A stretch of DNA of 64,000 bases from Idiomarina xiamenensis 10-D-4 (GCF_000299895.1 NZ_AMRG01000014.1:1-64000), one strand, 5' to 3'; numbered from the stretch's first letter, positions 48,089 through 57,817 are shown. The notes: generated from the sequence alone by a model not told the origin. Made by a program: numbers and translations.

Positions 48089-48796
48089 ATGACCGAACAG
48101 CAACTGCTTACCGAACTCGCACGCGCCTATGCGCTGCCACTGACACAATCTCCAGACGCTAGAGCAGTCGTACTGGAAAATCAAGACTATCGCTTTTTAC
48201 TCATGGATGGTGCCCTGCAGAGCATACTCGACCGACACCATCCGCAACGTTTATTGTTTCCTCATCAACAGCTTTACCAACGCTTTTTACGGCAATTAGG
48301 CGCGACCGCGCAAGTGCTTGAGCTGGGGCTTGGCGGCGCCAGTCTGGCGCGCTACGGCTGCCATCATCAGGCGCAGCTAAAGTGGTTGAGTATCGAGAAC
48401 GAATCACAAATTATAGCGGCATTAGATTACTTTGCTTGTCCGCAACAACTGACCGTTATGCAAACCGATGCCGCGGTTTGGTTACTGCAACCTGTGCAGC
48501 AACGTTATGACTTTATTCATGTCGATGTGTTTACCGCGGCCGAGGTGCCAGCCTGGCTTTTATTACCCCAATTTACCAACGCCATTGTTCAGCGCTTATG
48601 CGTCGGCGGTGTGCTGGCCTTTAACCTGATTGAAACTACTGCTAGCGCTGATGACACTAGCCAGCGTTTGCTTAAGCTATTACCCAGTAGCTGGCACTGG
48701 CTGTGCAAGCGCAATCCCGGTTACCGTAACTGCCAGTTATTGGTCAGTGCCGAAGCCTCAGCATTAGCGCCGTTTGTCGACGATAATGAACATTAA
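48089..48796 (+). CDS. Spermidine-synthase-like SAM-binding protein
   Basis: A 235-residue protein with a Rossmann SAM-methyltransferase fold: VLELGLGGASLARYG is the nucleotide loop, WLSIENESQIIAALDYF the acidic second strand, and YDFIHVDVFTAAEVPAWLL the region equivalent to the spermidine synthase active site. It is shorter than true SpeE and the polyamine residues are not clear, so the substrate is unknown. It stands alone on the plus strand and its end overlaps dtd by four bases. Confidence 0.75.
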   Translation: MTEQQLLTELARAYALPLTQSPDARAVVLENQDYRFLLMDGALQSILDRHHPQRLLFPHQQLYQRFLRQLGATAQVLELGLGGASLARYGCHHQAQLKWLSIENESQIIAALDYFACPQQLTVMQTDAAVWLLQPVQQRYDFIHVDVFTAAEVPAWLLLPQFTNAIVQRLCVGGVLAFNLIETTASADDTSQRLLKLLPSSWHWLCKRNPGYRNCQLLVSAEASALAPFVDDNEH

Positions 48797-49233
48797 TCGA
48801 CTTCTAAGCTAAAAGTCACCGGACCATCATTGACCAACGCCACCTGCATATCGGCGCCAAATTGGCCCTGTTGCACATCGACGCCCTGCTGTCGCAGTTG
48901 TTGACAAAAATGCTGGTACAAAGGCTCGGCCTGCGCTGGTGCTGCGGCACTGGAAAAGCTTGGTCGCCGACCACTACGTGTGTCCGCGGCTAGGGTAAAC
49001 TGAGATACCACAATAACTTTACCGCCAACCTCGCTGACGTCGAGATTCATTTTATCGTCGTCGTCGGCAAATAAACGGTAACTGGCGACGCGTTTTGCCA
49101 GCCGCGCACTGCTAGCCTCAGTATCGGTTTGACTGACGCCGAGTAAAATCAGTAAGCCATGCTCAATGGCGGCAATTTGTTGGTCAGCGACATGCACACT
49201 GGCGCGGCTAACGCGCTGTAGTAACGCTTTCAT
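48793..49233 (-). CDS. dtd: D-aminoacyl-tRNA deacylase
   Basis: A 146-residue enzyme that removes D-amino acids (and glycine from tRNA-Ala) mischarged on tRNA. The two family motifs, SQFTLAAD and the GPVTFSLE stretch with its cross-subunit Gly-cisPro, are present. MKALLQRVSRASV at the start is standard. The length is normal. It lies eight bases after yihY on the same strand. Confidence 0.96.
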   Translation of the reverse strand: MKALLQRVSRASVHVADQQIAAIEHGLLILLGVSQTDTEASSARLAKRVASYRLFADDDDKMNLDVSEVGGKVIVVSQFTLAADTRSGRRPSFSSAAAPAQAEPLYQHFCQQLRQQGVDVQQGQFGADMQVALVNDGPVTFSLEVD

Positions 49234-49241
49234 GTAGATCC

Positions 49242-50132
49242 TTAAGATGATTCCGTGCTGTTATCGGGTTGTGGTAAGCGGCTATGCTGACGTTGCGTAA
49301 ACTCTTCTAAGCTGACGGTCAGTTCGGCGCCGAGTAACACCACGTTCCAAGATAAGTAAATCCAGACAATTAAAATCGGAATGGTCGCTAACGCACCGTA
49401 AATCGCTTGATAGGAGGGGAAGTTAGCCAAGTAGAGCGAAAATAGCGATTTACAAAGCTCAAATAAGCTTGCTGCCAGCAACGCACCCCAAATGGCAAAG
49501 CGTGCTTTAACTACCCGATTGGGGATCATCATATACAGCAATAAGAAGGTAAGCACCGATAGCGCAAAGGGCACCAAGCTCAGTAGTACGGTATGACTAC
49601 CGCTAATATAATCGTCGGTAAAACGCGTTAACGACAAAATATAAGAGGTAATGGCTAGACCACCACCGATGAGAATTGGACCCAAGGTCAACACCATCCA
49701 ATAAATAGCGATCGACACCGTTAGGCGCCTTGGCTTGTAGTTACGCCAAATCCGATTTAAGGCATTATCGATGGCAGATACCAGCATAATCGCAACAACG
49801 AACAAGAATATCACGCCCACGGTGGTCATTTGCGAGGCGTTACTGACAAAGTTATTGATATGTTCTTGAATCACTTCGCCCGACGTGGGTAACAGGTTGG
49901 AAAATAGTAAGCCCTCGATTTGCTCGCGTAAGTCGGTGAACATTGGGAACGCCGCAAAAATGGCAAAAACCACCGCTAATAAAGGCACCAAGCTAAGCAT
50001 CGATACATAAGCCAAATGACCGGCGGTAATATTAATGCGGTCTTGCAGGCAGCGCTTGGCAAAGTACTTGCCAAACTGCAACGAAGTGGTGGCGAGCTGT
50101 CGCCAATTGTTATCGAGCATACGATCGAACAT
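49242..50132 (-). CDS. yihY: YihY/BrkB-family inner-membrane protein
   Basis: A 296-residue integral membrane protein with about six helices, starting with RCLQDRINITAGHLAYVSMLSLVPLLAVVFAIFA in a pattern typical of YihY. The motif near the C-terminus, YGALATIPILIVWIYLSWNVVLLGAELT (partly), is family-specific. The family was once called ribonuclease BN, an assignment now withdrawn; its function remains unknown. It precedes dtd, as in E. coli. Confidence 0.92.
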   Translation of the reverse strand: MFDRMLDNNWRQLATTSLQFGKYFAKRCLQDRINITAGHLAYVSMLSLVPLLAVVFAIFAAFPMFTDLREQIEGLLFSNLLPTSGEVIQEHINNFVSNASQMTTVGVIFLFVVAIMLVSAIDNALNRIWRNYKPRRLTVSIAIYWMVLTLGPILIGGGLAITSYILSLTRFTDDYISGSHTVLLSLVPFALSVLTFLLLYMMIPNRVVKARFAIWGALLAASLFELCKSLFSLYLANFPSYQAIYGALATIPILIVWIYLSWNVVLLGAELTVSLEEFTQRQHSRLPQPDNSTESS

Positions 50133-50284
50133 ACGACGTCCTTATCGGTCTACCTAAATAGCCTAAGCGTTAAGTATACATAGCTTTTTGCGCGACGTTT
50201 AGATCTAAGCTTTTGATCTTAAGAGCTCGGTCATAACGTATAAAATAGCTGTTCAGCTAGCGTTGCCGATAAGGAATTCGACAG

Positions 50285-50521
50285 ATGAGATATTTATTCG
50301 CAATTTTATTACCGCCGCTTGCCATTCTTTCGACCGGCAAGGTATTTCAGGCAATTTTTAACCTGATCTTGTGTGCCATCGTGCTGATTTTAGCCATTTT
50401 TACGCTAGGTGGTTTGGGTGGCTTGTATTTGATTTGCATCATTCACGCATTATTTGCGGTGCATAGTTATCATCAAGATCAGCGTGACAAGCGCATCATT
50501 AAACATTTACGCGGAGATTAA
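50285..50521 (+). CDS. YqaE/Pmp3-family small membrane protein
   Basis: A 78-residue protein with two hydrophobic helices (about residues 3-20 and 25-60). The family's ILLPPLAI and GLGGLYLICIIHALFAV segments are visible. Pmp3/YqaE proteins are stress-related membrane peptides of uncertain mechanism. A short charged C-terminal tail (HQDQRDKRIIKHLRGD) lies outside the membrane. The next gene starts one base after the stop, so they are probably cotranscribed. Confidence 0.8.
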   Translation: MRYLFAILLPPLAILSTGKVFQAIFNLILCAIVLILAIFTLGGLGGLYLICIIHALFAVHSYHQDQRDKRIIKHLRGD

Positions 50522-50522
50522 T

Positions 50523-51164
50523 ATGCGATTAATGGCTATGGCGTTACTTGCCTGTGCATTAACGGCGTGCTCGAGCGCCTATTACAGCACCATGGAGAAG
50601 TTTGGTTTTGAAAAGCGCGATATTTTAGTCGACCGTGTCGATGCCGCGCGCGAATCGCAAACCGAGGCCCAAGAGCAGTTTCGTTCGGCGTTGGAACGCT
50701 TAGATGAGTTACTCGATTTTGACGGTGGCGAGCTGGAAGCGCGTTATAATGCACTAAATGAAGACTATCAGGATAGCAAAGCCGCAGCACAAGATGTGCG
50801 TGACCGCATCGCCGCGATTGATGATGTGGCACAGGATTTGTTTGACGAATGGAATGACGAGTTAGGCGAGTACAGCAACGATAATTTAAGACGTGACAGC
50901 GAGCGCCGCTTACGTGAGACTGAACGTCGTTACGCCTCGATGCTGCAGACCATGCAGCGGGCGGCTGATACGATGCAACCAGTGCTGGATCGGTTACAAG
51001 ATAACGTATTGTATTTAAAACATAATTTAAACGCTGCGGCGGTCGATGCGATTCGTGGTGAGTATCAGCAGTTACGTGCCGATGTTGATGCGTTGATGGC
51101 CAATATGGAAAAAGCCATCAGTGACTCGCAACAGTTTATCGACCAAATTCGTCGCGCTCAGTAG
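50523..51164 (+). CDS. DUF2959-type lipoprotein with coiled coils
   Basis: A 213-residue lipoprotein. The signal peptide MRLMAMALLACALTAC ends in a lipobox with C16. The rest is almost entirely helical and charged (ESQTEAQEQFRSALERLDELL and similar), with STMEKFGFEKRDILVDRVDAA near the start, the DUF2959 pattern. The longer frame from 50454 would overlap the upstream gene and hide the signal peptide; the ATG at 50523 is used. The function is unknown. Confidence 0.85.
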   Translation: MRLMAMALLACALTACSSAYYSTMEKFGFEKRDILVDRVDAARESQTEAQEQFRSALERLDELLDFDGGELEARYNALNEDYQDSKAAAQDVRDRIAAIDDVAQDLFDEWNDELGEYSNDNLRRDSERRLRETERRYASMLQTMQRAADTMQPVLDRLQDNVLYLKHNLNAAAVDAIRGEYQQLRADVDALMANMEKAISDSQQFIDQIRRAQ

Positions 51165-51173
51165 GAGCTTTGC

Positions 51174-51686
51174 ATGAGCATATTGATTATTGCAGGTAGT
51201 GCCCGTCAGGATTCAGTCAACCGTAAGTTACAACACCGCATCGCCGAGGTAGCGGAACAACTGGGCATCGCATATCGCTTATATGAACCGAGTGAATTAG
51301 ATGCGCCCTTGTATCACGGTGACCTAGAACAAGAAAAAGGTGTGCCTCCGTCGATGCAGCGGTTTGCTGAGGCGGTAGCTGGCGCCAGTAAAGTGGTGGT
51401 CATTAGCCCCGAGTATAACGCCTCGGTGCCGCCGCTATTAAAGAACGCGATTGATTGGAGTTCACGTGTTGATGGCAGTGTTTGGGCGGGTAAAACGGTG
51501 CTGTTAGGTGCGGCCTCGCCCGGGGCACTGGGTGGGATGCGCGGCTTAAGTCACTTGCGCGATATTTTAACCAATGTGCTGGCGTGGATTGCGCCGTTGA
51601 TGGCAAGCTGCAAAAACGCCAATGATGAAACCATCGCGGCGATGGATGACGACTACTTACAGAAGTTTTTAAAGCAAGGCGATTAA
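51174..51686 (+). CDS. NADPH-dependent FMN reductase family protein
   Basis: A 170-residue flavodoxin-like oxidoreductase. The FMN phosphate loop is ILIIAGSARQDSVNRKL and the second flavin-binding segment is ISPEYNASVPPLLKNAIDWSSR, both diagnostic of the NADPH-dependent FMN/azo/chromate reductase family. GALGGMRGLSHLRDIL is also conserved. Substrate is unknown; quinone, chromate and azo dyes are typical of relatives. It is nine bases after the lipoprotein gene. Confidence 0.9.
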   Translation: MSILIIAGSARQDSVNRKLQHRIAEVAEQLGIAYRLYEPSELDAPLYHGDLEQEKGVPPSMQRFAEAVAGASKVVVISPEYNASVPPLLKNAIDWSSRVDGSVWAGKTVLLGAASPGALGGMRGLSHLRDILTNVLAWIAPLMASCKNANDETIAAMDDDYLQKFLKQGD

Positions 51687-51697
51687 TACTTAACAGC

Positions 51698-51719
51698 GGG
51701 GTCGGCAAACGCCGGCCCC
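51698..51719. terminator. GC-rich hairpin between convergent FMN reductase and TetR genes
   Basis: GGGGTCGGC-AAAC-GCCGGCCCC forms a nine-pair stem with one G-T pair. No T run follows. Confidence 0.45.
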
Positions 51720-51731
51720 TGCATGCCGTGG

Positions 51732-52346
51732 TTAGCCCTGCTCTAGACCAGTTAAATAGCGCTTAATGGCAATATTCGCTTCGCCGGTGAGTGAAAAAAA
51801 GCTGGGATCTAGCAGCCAGTTATACATTAAGCCATCGATGAGTCCGAATAAGCCTAAAACCGCACTACGTGGATCGACGCTGTCGGGTAAACGACCTTGT
51901 TTAATGGCCTTGACAAATAATTGCTGTACCTCTTCGATACATTCGTTACGGCCGCGTAAGTGATGCACTTTAATCGGCAGTACGTCGTCGATGTATTCGC
52001 ACTTGTGAAACAAAATACTGACTAACGCTTGCGTGTTTGGATCGTTTTCGACCTGATGGATAAACTGTTTACTGCGGCAAACAATTTCATGTAACGGGTT
52101 ATCGTCTACCTGTTCGCCGCAGCCGCGCATTTCGTCAACCGGCAAGCGCACCCGCTCCATTAATGATTCAATTAAGTCCAGTTTGTTTTTAAAGTGGTGA
52201 TAAATGGCACCACGGGTAACGCCGGCGGCTTCGGCAACCTGCATCATCGACGTATTGGTGACGCCTTTTTCACTGAATAAACGCTCGGCGGCATCGAGTA
52301 GTTCTGACCGCGTTTCTAATGCGTCTTCTTTGGTTCTACGTACCAA
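51732..52346 (-). CDS. TetR/AcrR-family transcriptional regulator
   Basis: A regulator of about 204 residues. The N-terminal helix-turn-helix (AAERLFSEKGVTNTSMMQVAEAAGVTRGAIYHHFKNK) is typical of AcrR-like repressors of efflux pumps. The C-terminal effector domain is also of AcrR length. The frame begins at an ATG (52373), but AGGAG lies eight bases before a TTG at 52346 that gives MVRRTKEDALETRSELLDAA, the family's usual start; this one was chosen. No pump gene lies beside it in the window. Confidence 0.88.
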   Translation of the reverse strand: MVRRTKEDALETRSELLDAAERLFSEKGVTNTSMMQVAEAAGVTRGAIYHHFKNKLDLIESLMERVRLPVDEMRGCGEQVDDNPLHEIVCRSKQFIHQVENDPNTQALVSILFHKCEYIDDVLPIKVHHLRGRNECIEEVQQLFVKAIKQGRLPDSVDPRSAVLGLFGLIDGLMYNWLLDPSFFSLTGEANIAIKRYLTGLEQG

Positions 52347-52431
52347 GTGATAAACTCCTATTAGCCCAAACAAAGCTGCAACTTTGCTCGTTGGCTTACT
52401 GTCTATAGGGTTATTATACGGGATATTTTAT

Positions 52432-52455
52432 AAACATGCACTGCTGTATGTATAA
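52432..52455. promoter_or_regulatory. Possible TetR/AcrR operator
   Basis: AAACATGCA-CTGC-TGTATGTAT is an inverted repeat matching at 7 of 9 positions per arm and resembles the ACATACA...TGTATGT operator of AcrR. It lies about 90 bases upstream of the TetR gene start. Confidence 0.45.
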
Positions 52456-52622
52456 TTGTGCTTTACATTGCTTGGCAGCTGTGTGCAATTGGTGGATGGA
52501 TGGCGGCCAATAAGGTATCGATTTTATCGGATTGTCGCTAATCAACGGAACAGACTAAACTGTATAATCAAGATGTTAGCTGGGCCACTCGGTGGCCGAT
52601 GTAAAATCGCTAGGAGGGCAGT

Positions 52623-52904
52623 ATGAAGAATGAAATCGATCAGCGGCTAGTGTTGGATGCTTACGAGAAGATTCATCGTCATGGCGAAGCCAAACAGGGA
52701 CGACATGAGTTAGATGGTATTCAAGCCTACACCGACCATGACGGCTATACGGTGTTTTTAGAGGGACACAATGTGAAGATGACATTGGAATTCCATAACA
52801 AATATCGGCTTGATTACGACAGTGAACGCGAATTTGATACCTTTATTCGCAAACTAAAACAAATTAGTAAAGACTATGAGACCCCGGGTCTGGAGCGAAA
52901 ATAG
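52623..52904 (+). CDS. DUF3081-like small protein
   Basis: A 93-residue cytosolic protein, KNEIDQRLVLDAYEKI... with the segment LDGIQAYTDHDGYTVFLEGHNVKMTLEFHNKY, which resembles DUF3081. No motif suggests a function. A strong AGGAGGG site precedes the ATG and a TATAAT is at 52563-52568. The stop abuts the hemolysin III-family start, so they are probably cotranscribed. Confidence 0.75.
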   Translation: MKNEIDQRLVLDAYEKIHRHGEAKQGRHELDGIQAYTDHDGYTVFLEGHNVKMTLEFHNKYRLDYDSEREFDTFIRKLKQISKDYETPGLERK

Positions 52905-53561
52905 ATGACAAAGCGTACGGCGTACACCGTCATGGAGGAAGTCGCGCACGCATTAACACATGGTGTTGGTGCGGCTTTAAGCATTGCCGGTCTAGTGGTT
53001 ATGTTGGTCTGGTCGGTGGCTTATGGTGACGCATGGCACGTCGTAGCGGCAGCTATTTATGGCGCTAGTTTGATTCTGTTGTATACCGCCTCGACGCTTT
53101 ATCACGCTTTTCCATGGCCGCGTATCAAGCACTTCTTTCAACAGATGGATCACGCCGCTATCTTTATCTTGATTGCCGGTACTTATACCCCGTTTGCCCT
53201 GATCAATTTGCGCGGCGCATGGGGGTGGGCTTTGCTGGGCACGGTATGGGGGATTGCCATCACCGGTGTGATCTTAGAACTCGCCATCAAAGACCGCAAG
53301 AAAGTATTAAGTTTGAGCCTTTATTTGGGCTTGGGATGGTTGGCTTTGGTGGTCATTAAGCCGATGCTGGATAACGTCGATAGCGGTGGCTTGTGGCTGC
53401 TGCTGGCGGGTGGCCTAGCCTACACCTTGGGCGTGGTGTTCTATGTCTGGAAATCGTTGCCTTACCATCATGCCATTTGGCATTTGTTTGTCCTCGCGGG
53501 CAGTATCTTACATTTCTTTTCCATCTTCTATTACGTGTTACCACAGCCCGACTTGTTATAG
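52905..53561 (+). CDS. Hemolysin III/YqfA-family membrane protein
   Basis: A 218-residue protein with seven predicted helices. The family marks are EEVAHALTHGVGAALSIAG at the start, STLYHAFPWPRIKHFFQQMDHAAIFILIAGTYTPF, and HAIWHLFVLAGSILHFF with conserved histidines that bind zinc in the PAQR/HlyIII superfamily. The physiological role is unclear; haemolysis is only a historical label. It is followed nine bases later by the GGDEF gene. Confidence 0.92.
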   Translation: MTKRTAYTVMEEVAHALTHGVGAALSIAGLVVMLVWSVAYGDAWHVVAAAIYGASLILLYTASTLYHAFPWPRIKHFFQQMDHAAIFILIAGTYTPFALINLRGAWGWALLGTVWGIAITGVILELAIKDRKKVLSLSLYLGLGWLALVVIKPMLDNVDSGGLWLLLAGGLAYTLGVVFYVWKSLPYHHAIWHLFVLAGSILHFFSIFYYVLPQPDLL

Positions 53562-53570
53562 GCGAAACCT

Positions 53571-55328
53571 GTGTTATCGATAAATCTAAAGCTGCGTTTT
53601 TTTGCCTCGTTCGCGGGGCTCGCCGTTGTTTTAGTGGCGTCCATCGGTTGGTGGTTAGTCGATAGCGCCAGTGAGCAATTACGTCGTCAGGTCGGTTTAA
53701 CCACGCAGCGCATTGCCGAGCAAATGGCGGACAAGCTGGAGCGTGGGCTGTATGAACGCTACCGCGACGTGCAAGTTGCGGCGAGTCTGATTGGCCGTAC
53801 CGAGCTTTATCAGCAAGATGACGTTCTGCGCGAAACCATACAGCGTTTGCAGCAAACTTATAGCGACTATGCCTGGATTGGTTATGCCGATATTGAGGGA
53901 CGCGTTGTTGCTGCCACCGGTGGCCTGTTAGAGGGCAACCGAGTCGATCGTCAAGCCTGGTTTCAGCAAGGTTTGCAAAAACCTTATATTAGCGACGTGC
54001 ATGACGCTCAATTATTAAAACAATTGCTAGCACCGACAAGCGGTCAGTCGCTGCGCTTTGTCGACATCTCGGCGCCGGTTCGTGATGCCGATAGTCAGCG
54101 GGTGGTGGGGGTTGTGGCGGCACACTTAAATTGGCGCTGGGTAGACGAATTAGCCGAGTCGTTAACCACCGGCCAGTGGTTGTTACAACCGCAAGATCTG
54201 GTGTTGGTGTCGGCTAAAAATCAAGTGATTGGTGGGCCGCCGCTATTAATCGGTAAATCATTGAACACGCCCAGTACTGACTTAGCCAGTGTAACGCGCA
54301 GCGGTTATGTCATCGAAAGTTGGCCGGATGGGCGTGATTATGTGGTTGGTTATGCGCGCCATGGCAGTTATCGCGATTATCCGGGATTGCCTTGGGTGGT
54401 GTTGGCCCGGCAACCGGTCAATGAAGCCTTAGCGGGGGTACAACAGTTTCGTCGCGATGCGCTCATCATCGGTCTGTTAATTACCTTTTTTATTACTGTT
54501 TTGGCATGGTTAAACGCTGGCCGCATTAGCCGTCCACTATTACGTTTGACGGCTGCCGCGCGGGCGTTACAGCAGCAGGACTCGAAAGATATCGAAATTC
54601 CGTTGCAGGACGATTATCCCGAAGTGCGAGACCTGTCTGCGACCTTACAGCATATGGTGATGCGCTTGCAGACAAAAAGCGAGCAACTGACGCAATTAAA
54701 TCGCGAGCTTGATCATAAAGTGCGGTTACGTACCGAGGAATTACAGCAACTCAATAAAGCACTGCAAAACGAGATTGCCGAGCGTAAGCTGGTGCAACAA
54801 GAGCGTGAAACCTTGATCGAGCAACTGGAGTTGCAAGCGAATACTGATCCGCTGACCAAGCTGTCCAACCGCCGTCGCTTTTTTCAACGTGCCGAGCGGG
54901 TCATCAAACGTGCCGAGCGCAATCCGGTAGCGGTTAATTTGCTGACCATCGATATCGACCACTTTAAAGCGGTTAACGACACTTATGGACATGCCGCCGG
55001 GGACGCTATTTTGGCCGTATTTGCTCAGCTATTACGTGAACTGACGCGTGATATTGATATTGTTGCGCGGACCGGCGGTGAGGAATTTGTGTTACTGCTG
55101 GAGCATACCGACCAAGCTGGTGCAAAAATATTAGCGGAGCGTATTCACCAACGTTTAAGTGAGCAGTTATTTAACGAGCAGGGCATGACCGATGTGCAAG
55201 TCACGGTGAGTATTGGTATTGCGCAGTGGCAAGTTGGTGAAAGTCTTGACCATCTGCTGGCGCGTTCAGATAAGGCCTTGTACGACGCCAAGCAACAAGG
55301 GCGTGACCAAACAAAAACGGCTACCTGA
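53571..55328 (+). CDS. Diguanylate cyclase with extracytoplasmic Cache sensor and HAMP
   Basis: A 585-residue membrane protein. A first helix (about residues 8-28) leads to a periplasmic dCache-like sensor (about 30-285). A second helix (about 300-320) is followed by HAMP (NAGRISRPLLRLTAAARAL...) and a coiled coil (about 370-425). The GGDEF domain (about 430-585) has TGGEEFVLLLEH, an active-type GGEEF. It starts with GTG. An upstream RxxD inhibitory-site motif was not confidently placed. Confidence 0.92.
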   Translation: MLSINLKLRFFASFAGLAVVLVASIGWWLVDSASEQLRRQVGLTTQRIAEQMADKLERGLYERYRDVQVAASLIGRTELYQQDDVLRETIQRLQQTYSDYAWIGYADIEGRVVAATGGLLEGNRVDRQAWFQQGLQKPYISDVHDAQLLKQLLAPTSGQSLRFVDISAPVRDADSQRVVGVVAAHLNWRWVDELAESLTTGQWLLQPQDLVLVSAKNQVIGGPPLLIGKSLNTPSTDLASVTRSGYVIESWPDGRDYVVGYARHGSYRDYPGLPWVVLARQPVNEALAGVQQFRRDALIIGLLITFFITVLAWLNAGRISRPLLRLTAAARALQQQDSKDIEIPLQDDYPEVRDLSATLQHMVMRLQTKSEQLTQLNRELDHKVRLRTEELQQLNKALQNEIAERKLVQQERETLIEQLELQANTDPLTKLSNRRRFFQRAERVIKRAERNPVAVNLLTIDIDHFKAVNDTYGHAAGDAILAVFAQLLRELTRDIDIVARTGGEEFVLLLEHTDQAGAKILAERIHQRLSEQLFNEQGMTDVQVTVSIGIAQWQVGESLDHLLARSDKALYDAKQQGRDQTKTAT

Positions 55329-55340
55329 GGTAGCCGTTTT
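55313..55340. terminator. Terminator overlapping the diguanylate cyclase stop
   Basis: CGGCTACC-TGA-GGTAGCCG with A and T tracts. The stop codon TGA (55326-55328) is the loop, and the stem serves both the cyclase and the convergent typA. Confidence 0.88.
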
Positions 55341-55364
55341 ACTATCGTAATTTATCTGTCGGGG

Positions 55365-57188
55365 TTATGCACCACGACTAGCGCGCTTACGTTCGTTCTC
55401 GGTCAGTAAGCGTTTACGGATACGAATCGACTTCGGCGTGATTTCGACCAGTTCGTCGTCATCGATAAACTCTAACGCCTGCTCCAGTGTCAGCTTGATC
55501 GGCGGTGACAGCGTTAAGGCTTCGTCGGTACCGGCCGCACGAACGTTAGTCAATTGCTTACCTTTCAAGCAGTTAACGGTTAAGTCGTTAGAACGGTTAT
55601 GAACACCGATGATTTGGCCTTCGTAAACTTCGTCACCGTGTGACGCCATCAGCTTGCCGCGCTCTTGCAAATTATACAGCGCGTACGCCAGTGCTTTACC
55701 TTGCGCGTTAGAAATCAATACGCCGTTGATACGCTGACCGATGCGACCACCTTTGTGCGGACCATAATGGTCGAAGCTGTGATACATCAAACCGGTACCC
55801 GAGGTTAGCGTCATAAAATCGGTTTGGAAGCCGATTAAACCACGGCTAGGGATTTGGAAGTCAATACGCACGCGACCTTTACCGTCAGGCGACATGTTGG
55901 TCATTTCGGCTTTACGCAAACCGAGCTGTTCCATCACCGAACCTTGATGTTCTTCTTGAATATCAACGGTCAGGTTTTCGATAGGCTCCATTTTGACGCC
56001 GTCTTCTTCACGTAAAATAACCTCTGGACGTGAAACCGCTAGCTCGTAGCCCTCGCGACGCATGTTCTCGATCAATACGCCCAAGTGCAATTCACCACGA
56101 CCCGAGACACGGAAACGGTCAGGGTTATCGGTTTCGGCAACGCGCAACGCGACGTTGTGTACCAACTCTTGTTGCAAACGCTCCAAAATTTGGCGCGAGG
56201 TCACAAACTTACCTTCTTTACCGGCGAACGGTGAGGTGTTGACCTGGAACGTCATGGTTACCGTGGGTTCGTCGACGGTCAATGCTGGCAAGGCTTCGGC
56301 TTTACCGGCCGCACACACGGTGTCAGAGATTTTTAGCTCACCCAAACCGGTGATGGCGCAGATGTCGCCAGCGCTAACGCTGTCGGTTTCGAAGCGCTCA
56401 AGGCCTAAATAGCTGAAGATTTGACCGACTTTACCATTACGGGTTTTGCCGTCGGCACCGATGATGCTAACCGACTGGTTAACTTTGATACTGCCGCGAG
56501 TAACACGACCAATACCAATAACGCCTACATAGCTTGAGTAGTCAAGCTGTGAAATCTGCATTTGCAGTTCGCCGTCTGGATCGGCATCAGGCGCGCTGAC
56601 TTGATTGACGATGGTTTCGAACAATGGCGTCATATCGTCGCCAGTTTGTTCGGCGTCTAAGGTCGCCCAACCTTGTAAGGCTGATGCGTAAACGATAGGG
56701 AAATCTAATTGTTCGTCGGTTGCGCCTAAGTTGTCGAACAAATCAAAAACTTGGTCGATAACCCAATCAGGACGTGCGCCAGGGCGGTCGATTTTGTTAA
56801 CCACCAGAATTGGATTAAGACCGTGCGCGAAGGCTTTTTGCGTGACAAAGCGTGTCTGTGGCATCGGGCCATCAACCGCATCAACCAACAGCAATACCGA
56901 ATCGGCCATCGACAATACGCGCTCAACTTCACCACCGAAGTCGGCGTGTCCTGGGGTATCCAGAATGTTAATGTGGTAGTCCTGCCAATTGATGGCGGTG
57001 TTTTTTGCCAAAATGGTGATGCCGCGCTCTTTTTCCAGATCGTTAGAATCCATGATGCGCTCGTCGATTTCACCACGGCTTTCTAAGGTGCCCGACTGCT
57101 GTAGCAGTTTGTCGACCAGCGTGGTTTTACCATGGTCAACGTGCGCGATGATGGCTACGTTTCTTAACTTACTGATATCTTTAGACAT
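55365..57188 (-). CDS. typA: Ribosome-associated GTPase TypA/BipA
   Basis: A 607-residue translational GTPase involved in ribosome assembly and stress or cold adaptation. The P-loop [11 protein letters not shown] lies at residues 15-25, switch 2 [15 protein letters not shown] and the NKIDRP specificity motif are intact. The EF-G-like C-terminal domains ([28 protein letters not shown]) are complete. The length is normal. Confidence 0.96.
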   Translation of the reverse strand: MSKDISKLRNVAIIAHVDHGKTTLVDKLLQQSGTLESRGEIDERIMDSNDLEKERGITILAKNTAINWQDYHINILDTPGHADFGGEVERVLSMADSVLLLVDAVDGPMPQTRFVTQKAFAHGLNPILVVNKIDRPGARPDWVIDQVFDLFDNLGATDEQLDFPIVYASALQGWATLDAEQTGDDMTPLFETIVNQVSAPDADPDGELQMQISQLDYSSYVGVIGIGRVTRGSIKVNQSVSIIGADGKTRNGKVGQIFSYLGLERFETDSVSAGDICAITGLGELKISDTVCAAGKAEALPALTVDEPTVTMTFQVNTSPFAGKEGKFVTSRQILERLQQELVHNVALRVAETDNPDRFRVSGRGELHLGVLIENMRREGYELAVSRPEVILREEDGVKMEPIENLTVDIQEEHQGSVMEQLGLRKAEMTNMSPDGKGRVRIDFQIPSRGLIGFQTDFMTLTSGTGLMYHSFDHYGPHKGGRIGQRINGVLISNAQGKALAYALYNLQERGKLMASHGDEVYEGQIIGVHNRSNDLTVNCLKGKQLTNVRAAGTDEALTLSPPIKLTLEQALEFIDDDELVEITPKSIRIRKRLLTENERKRASRGA

Positions 57189-57493
57189 TGACTAAATTCC
57201 GCTTAACTTGAATGACCGTCCGCAGGATGAATTGGCCGAAATAAAAAGATGAGTTTTTAGACGCCACCGAACGAAAGGGACGGCATTATACACGTAGCAT
57301 CGTTGCGCTGGTATTAAAACTTGTACAGTTTTACGACAGTTTTTAAAGGAACTGATGTGTGCGTGCGTTTGCCGCCACAATAGCGGTGTCTAGGTATGCA
57401 GTTTGTCGTATTTTTTATGCAATTCAGCTTGCGCTTATATGATATAGGTCATATGTTTGATGTGAACATGAAAAAAATAAGAAGGAAATCACC
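57189..57493. other. Divergent intergenic region, typA/lipoprotein
   Basis: About 305 bases without a credible gene. Near the right end, AAGGA sits eight bases before the lipoprotein ATG. A run of TATATGATATA near 57437-57447 could be a -10 region, but no confident -35 was found. Confidence 0.4.
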
Positions 57494-57817
57494 ATGAAAA
57501 CGATGATCACAGCAGCAGGCCTTTTAGCAGCAACCGGATTAATGTCTGGTTGTAGTGGTATGCAAGAAGAGGACGGTGAACGTATGGTTAACGACGTGAA
57601 GTTGATGCGCCATATCGAGAAAACGGCCGATTGGGGTGGGCCAAACCGTGTGATATGGGTAAATCCGCCGCAGATCAGAGAAACTATGGTGATGTCATTT
57701 GATTTTAGTAAGAAAGACGCTTCAGAAGACGAGCAGGTCGATGCCGAGGAAGCCGTCAATGCTGTTGTCGATGATGGTCAGCAGCCGCTACCCGCCGCAC
57801 CGTCCGCCGCGATTTAG
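57494..57817 (+). CDS. Small putative lipoprotein of unknown family
   Basis: A 107-residue protein that I do not recognise. A signal peptide (MKTMITAAGLLAATGLMSGC) ends at C20 in a lipobox-like LMSGC. The mature part has RHIEKTADWGGPNRVIWVNPPQ, then a very acidic stretch (KKDASEDEQVDAEEAV) and a Pro/Ala-rich tail. It has its own good ribosome site and a terminator after it, so it is a real monocistronic gene. Likely lodged in the outer membrane. Confidence 0.7.
   Translation: MKTMITAAGLLAATGLMSGCSGMQEEDGERMVNDVKLMRHIEKTADWGGPNRVIWVNPPQIRETMVMSFDFSKKDASEDEQVDAEEAVNAVVDDGQQPLPAAPSAAI

Noticed and set aside
52532-52568. Full sigma-70 promoter before the DUF3081-like gene
   Set aside because: TATAAT is good, but the only -35-like TTGTCG is 25 bases away, too far to claim a promoter.
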